Part shown: in pieces, positions 5,388 through 7,483 of the stretch
How the letters are laid out: every line of letters starts with the position of its first letter
Position numbering within the stretch: position 1 is the stretch's first letter
Origin: an uncultured Chloroflexota bacterium
GTDB taxonomy: Bacteria; Chloroflexota; Dehalococcoidia; SM23-28-2; RBG-16-64-32
Reading direction: 5' to 3'
DNA length: 7,483 nucleotides
Assembly: GCA_913056415.1 (NCBI GenBank)
Contig: CAJXNA010000094.1
Coordinates: 1-7,483, forward strand
Translations under genes and position numbers: made by a program
Notes under the pieces: model-generated
The model's input: the letters and a program-made list of their open reading frames with translations, nothing else
The model's database searches: none
What the model was told of the DNA's origin: nothing

Positions 5388-6230
5388 TCAGGCCGGCAGG
5401 TTCATCCCCGGCATCTGCAACGGCTGTGACGGCCGCACCATGATCTCGTTCAGGTGCACCGTCTCCGGCTGCGATACCGCGTACAGCACCGCCTCCGCAA
5501 CGTCCTCAGGACGCAGCACCAAGTTCTTCGCGACGGCCATCACCCGGTCAAGGACCTCCTGGGGCACATGCTCGCCAGGCTTCATCCCTGCCTGCTCCGG
5601 ATCGATCCCGAACATGCGGCCGATGGCGAATAGCTGCTCCTCCGGCATCGTCCGCACGAGGCTGGTGGCTACGGCCCCCGGCATGACAGCCGTCATGCGG
5701 ATGTTCTTGCCCTGCAGCGCCAGGCGCAGCGACTCTGTGAGGGCCCCCGCCGCGTGCTTGGAGGCGGCGTACATCGGGTTGTCCGGCTCGGCGTAGCGGG
5801 CGGCGACGCTGGTGATGTTGACGATGTGACCGCCCTTACCCTTCATCACCCGGTACGCCTCGCGGCAGCCCAAAGCCAGGCCGATCACGTTCGTCTCCAG
5901 CGTCTCCCGCCACTTCTGCACGTCCCCCTCCAGCACGTTGTCGAACGGGCTGATGCCGGCGTTGTTCACCATCACGTCCAGCTTGCCGAACTCCTTCACC
6001 GCATCGTCCACCAGCTTCCGCATCTGCTGCTCGTCCCGCACGTCCATCTTGTGCACGGCGGCGTGGCCGGAGTTGGACGATATCTCGTTCGCCGCCTCCT
6101 CCATCGGGCCCGTCGTGCGTCCGGCGAGGACGACGGCGGCGCCCTCGCGGCCCAGCGCCTTGGCGATCGCCAGTCCGATACCAGAGCTGGCGCCGGTCAC
6201 GATGGCTACTTTGTCCTGAAGCTTACCCAA
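5388..6230 (-). CDS. Classical short-chain dehydrogenase/reductase (SDR), probably NADP-dependent
   Basis: A 280-residue Rossmann-fold oxidoreductase of the classical SDR type, cytoplasmic, acting on an alcohol or carbonyl that cannot be named. Cofactor site TGASSGIG (12-19); R38 in AGR at the end of the second strand points to NADP(H); D63 in MDVRD contacts the adenine; NNAG at 89-92. Catalytic tetrad N114, S141, Y154 and K158 (YAASK) is intact, and MPG (183-185) follows as usual. The segment from about 190 to 238, the substrate lid, is longer than in minimal SDRs, making the protein about 30 residues longer than the usual 250. The C-terminal VHLNEIMVRPSQP resembles YdfG-like SDRs. The start is TTG at 6230-6228, chosen because AAGGAGGA lies 7 nt upstream of it and the protein then begins with the family's usual KLQDKVAIVTG. 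Confidence 0.94.
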   Translation of the reverse strand: MGKLQDKVAIVTGASSGIGLAIAKALGREGAAVVLAGRTTGPMEEAANEISSNSGHAAVHKMDVRDEQQMRKLVDDAVKEFGKLDVMVNNAGISPFDNVLEGDVQKWRETLETNVIGLALGCREAYRVMKGKGGHIVNITSVAARYAEPDNPMYAASKHAAGALTESLRLALQGKNIRMTAVMPGAVATSLVRTMPEEQLFAIGRMFGIDPEQAGMKPGEHVPQEVLDRVMAVAKNLVLRPEDVAEAVLYAVSQPETVHLNEIMVRPSQPLQMPGMNLPA

Positions 6231-6236
6231 GTGGCT

Positions 6237-6244
6237 TCCTCCTT
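6237..6244 (-). promoter_or_regulatory. Strong ribosome binding site that fixes the SDR TTG start
   Basis: On the minus strand AAGGAGGA (core GGAGG at 6242-6238) is followed by a 7-nt spacer and TTG at 6230-6228. This is the best Shine-Dalgarno match in the window. Confidence 0.75.
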
Positions 6245-6268
6245 CTAGTGCGCTATGGGGCGACGCCG

Positions 6269-6277
6269 ACTATATTA
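6269..6277 (-). promoter_or_regulatory. Possible -10 element before the SDR gene
   Basis: The minus strand reads TAATATAGT here, offering either TAATAT or TATAGT as a -10, about 40 nt before the SDR start. No good -35 stands 16-18 bp upstream. It is the only AT-rich patch in the 73-nt gap after the transporter gene, so an internal promoter is possible but unproven. Confidence 0.25.
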
Positions 6278-6303
6278 CCGCGACGGCTCTGTCTCCGCCA
6301 CAC

Positions 6304-7191
6304 CTACGGTTCCGCCGGCGCCGTCGACGGCCGCTCCACGCTGCCCCGCAGCGTCAGCACGCCCACTCCCCCCAGCACCAGCACCACACCCGCCCACTGC
6401 AACCCCGAGAGGTACTCGCTGAACAGCAGCAGCCCCCACAGCACGGTAAGCATCGGCTGAAGCAACAGCAACACCGAGGTCTCCAGCGCCGGCACACGCG
6501 GCAGCGCCGAAGCGATAAGCAGCCACCCCACCACCTGCGCCACCAGCGCCAGGGCCAGCAGCCATCCGTGCTCCGGCCAGGAGAAGGCGAAGCTGAAATC
6601 CGGATCGGCCACCCCCGCTAGGAGCGACCCTACTGCCGCGCCCACGGTGGCGTCCAGGAGCGGCCCCGCCACAGGGGCGAGCTGGCGGTTAGAGGCCCGA
6701 AAGATCAGCAGAAAGCCCGAATAAGCGGCCCCGGCAAGCACACCGAACGCCACCCCGGCCAGCGGATCGTCCCCGAAGGCGTCGGCCCGCCCCAGGCCGG
6801 AGATGAGGACCACGCCGGCGAACACGACCGGGACCGTGAGGAACGCCAGCCTGGTGGGGCGCTCCCTCAGCACCACCCAGGCGATCAGGCCGACGAACAC
6901 CACCTGCGTGTTGGCCAGGACCGTCGCCAGCCCGGCGCCGATCAGGTCGATGGAGCGGTGCCAGACGGTGAGGTCCAGCGCCAGGAACAGCCCACTCGCC
7001 ACAGCCATCAGCCGCAGCGCGGCCGGGCGGTCGTCGCCGCCCCGGATCGACATCCAGACCAGAAACAGGACCGGCGCCGCGTAGGCGTTGCGGAAAAAGG
7101 CGGCAGTGGAGGGGGACACATCGGCCTCCTTCACGAAGATAGCCGAGAAGGAGATGCCGAGGATTCCCAGCAGAGCCAGGAGTCGGATCAT
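6304..7191 (-). CDS. EamA/DMT-superfamily transporter
   Basis: A 295-residue integral membrane protein with ten predicted helices in two EamA repeats. Approximate helices: 3-20, 30-48, 60-78, 86-108, 116-133, 143-164, 174-193, 208-228, 236-257 and 263-282. Family marks are FFRNAYAAP (32-40), the Glu at the end of helix 4 (LRERPT, E110), and its counterpart in repeat two, LLQPMLTVLWGLLLFSEYL, with E259. Members export amino acids, nucleotides or other metabolites (RhaT/YdcZ relatives); the substrate here is not predictable. The short C-terminal tail is Pro/Ala-rich. The ATG at 7191 lies 22 nt after the cyclase-domain stop; no close ribosome binding site is visible and no upstream in-frame ATG, GTG or TTG occurs in the gap, so coupling to the upstream gene (GGAGGAGGGG at its 3' end) is plausible. 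Confidence 0.92.
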   Translation of the reverse strand: MIRLLALLGILGISFSAIFVKEADVSPSTAAFFRNAYAAPVLFLVWMSIRGGDDRPAALRLMAVASGLFLALDLTVWHRSIDLIGAGLATVLANTQVVFVGLIAWVVLRERPTRLAFLTVPVVFAGVVLISGLGRADAFGDDPLAGVAFGVLAGAAYSGFLLIFRASNRQLAPVAGPLLDATVGAAVGSLLAGVADPDFSFAFSWPEHGWLLALALVAQVVGWLLIASALPRVPALETSVLLLLQPMLTVLWGLLLFSEYLSGLQWAGVVLVLGGVGVLTLRGSVERPSTAPAEP

Positions 7192-7213
7192 GCCGCCGCA
7201 CAGATAAGGGCGA

Positions 7214-7483
7214 TCACCCCTCCTCCCGCCAGCTCACCTCGTACAGCCGCACCGGGTCCTCAAACCCCCGCAGCGCCGTATCGCCTCGGTCGGAGAACAG
7301 GAACTTCTTGCCCGCCACAAGACCGCGCACGGTGTCCGATGTCAGTATCTCGCCGCCCTCCGCCTTGGCAGCGATACGCGCCGCCAGGATCACCGCCGTC
7401 CCGAACAGATCACTGCGCCCGTCTGGGTCATCCTCCGCTATCGGCTCACCGGCGTTCAGCCCGATGCGTATCCGGATAACCTC
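7214..7483 (-). CDS. Class III adenylate/guanylate cyclase-domain protein, C-terminal part (partial)
   Basis: Reading the minus strand from the window edge gives 89 codons and a TGA at 7216-7214; the N-terminal part lies beyond the window. Visible residues match the second half of a class III cyclase homology domain: IRIGLNAGEPIAED (3-18 of the visible part), DLFGTAVILAARIAAKAEGGEILTSD (25-50) and LRGFEDPVRLYEV (71-83). The arginine of AAR (R36) is kept. The usual asparagine of the VN-x-AAR motif is Ile here (I32, in AVILAAR), so normal cyclase activity is doubtful, although divergent members of this family with other residues there are common as I recall. It is the first visible gene of the leftward cluster. 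What precedes the domain (receptor, forkhead, ATPase or other) cannot be seen. Confidence 0.85.
   Translation of the reverse strand, partial: EVIRIRIGLNAGEPIAEDDPDGRSDLFGTAVILAARIAAKAEGGEILTSDTVRGLVAGKKFLFSDRGDTALRGFEDPVRLYEVSWREEG

Noticed and set aside
6689..7201. 170-residue minus-strand frame overlapping the EamA transporter
   Set aside because: Arg/Pro/Gly-rich, no hydrophobic pattern, and out of frame with the well-supported ten-helix transporter.
6958..7479. 173-residue plus-strand frame across the transporter start and cyclase end
   Set aside because: Pro/Arg-rich shadow crossing two genes that are well supported on the minus strand.
4915..7483. A new defence or signalling island built from the cyclase, transporter, SDR and GNAT genes
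   Set aside because: The families are common housekeeping or accessory types, no effector, toxin, nuclease or mobile-element mark accompanies them, and the cyclase gene is incomplete, so a defined system cannot be supported.

Overview
The window is GC-rich bacterial chromosomal DNA (roughly two thirds G+C in most genes) carrying eight protein genes, one of them cut by the window edge. There are no RNA genes, CRISPR arrays, insertion sequences or integrases that I can see. Strong G/C bias at third codon positions, AT-rich promoter-like islands, TTG starts with good ribosome binding sites, a cysteine-rich cupredoxin with a Pro/Thr linker and a cyclase-domain end ending in RGFEDPVRLYEV together suggest an environmental Gram-positive-like or monoderm lineage. 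My best guess is Chloroflexota, Dehalococcoidia-like. This rests on recalled protein style only; there is no phylogenetic marker here.

The left half reads rightwards. It holds a small GIY-YIG nuclease-domain protein (1-288) followed after 2 nt by an ABC exporter half-transporter (291-2228). A 207-bp non-coding gap has an AT-rich promoter-like block and a perfect 18-bp palindrome at the predicted transcription start. Next come a secreted, membrane-anchored cupredoxin (2436-3290), a second promoter-like gap, and a stand-alone GltD-like Fe-S/flavin oxidoreductase (3412-4842).

The right half reads leftwards and meets the left half at a short convergent gap (4843-4914) containing a perfect 8-bp-stem palindrome. 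In transcription order it holds the C-terminal end of a class III nucleotide-cyclase domain (7483-7214), an EamA/DMT transporter (7191-6304), a classical SDR oxidoreductase (6230-5388) and a GNAT acetyltransferase (5370-4915). Gaps of 22, 73 and 17 nt make this a plausible operon, possibly with an internal promoter before the SDR.

The genes do not form one obvious pathway: this looks like core or accessory housekeeping sequence rather than a defence or mobile island. The points most worth a second look are the palindrome at the cupredoxin promoter, the extra cysteine pairs in that cupredoxin, the palindromic repeat at the convergent junction, the orphan GltD-like enzyme, and a cyclase domain that has lost the usual transition-state asparagine. 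I found no clearly new multi-gene system.
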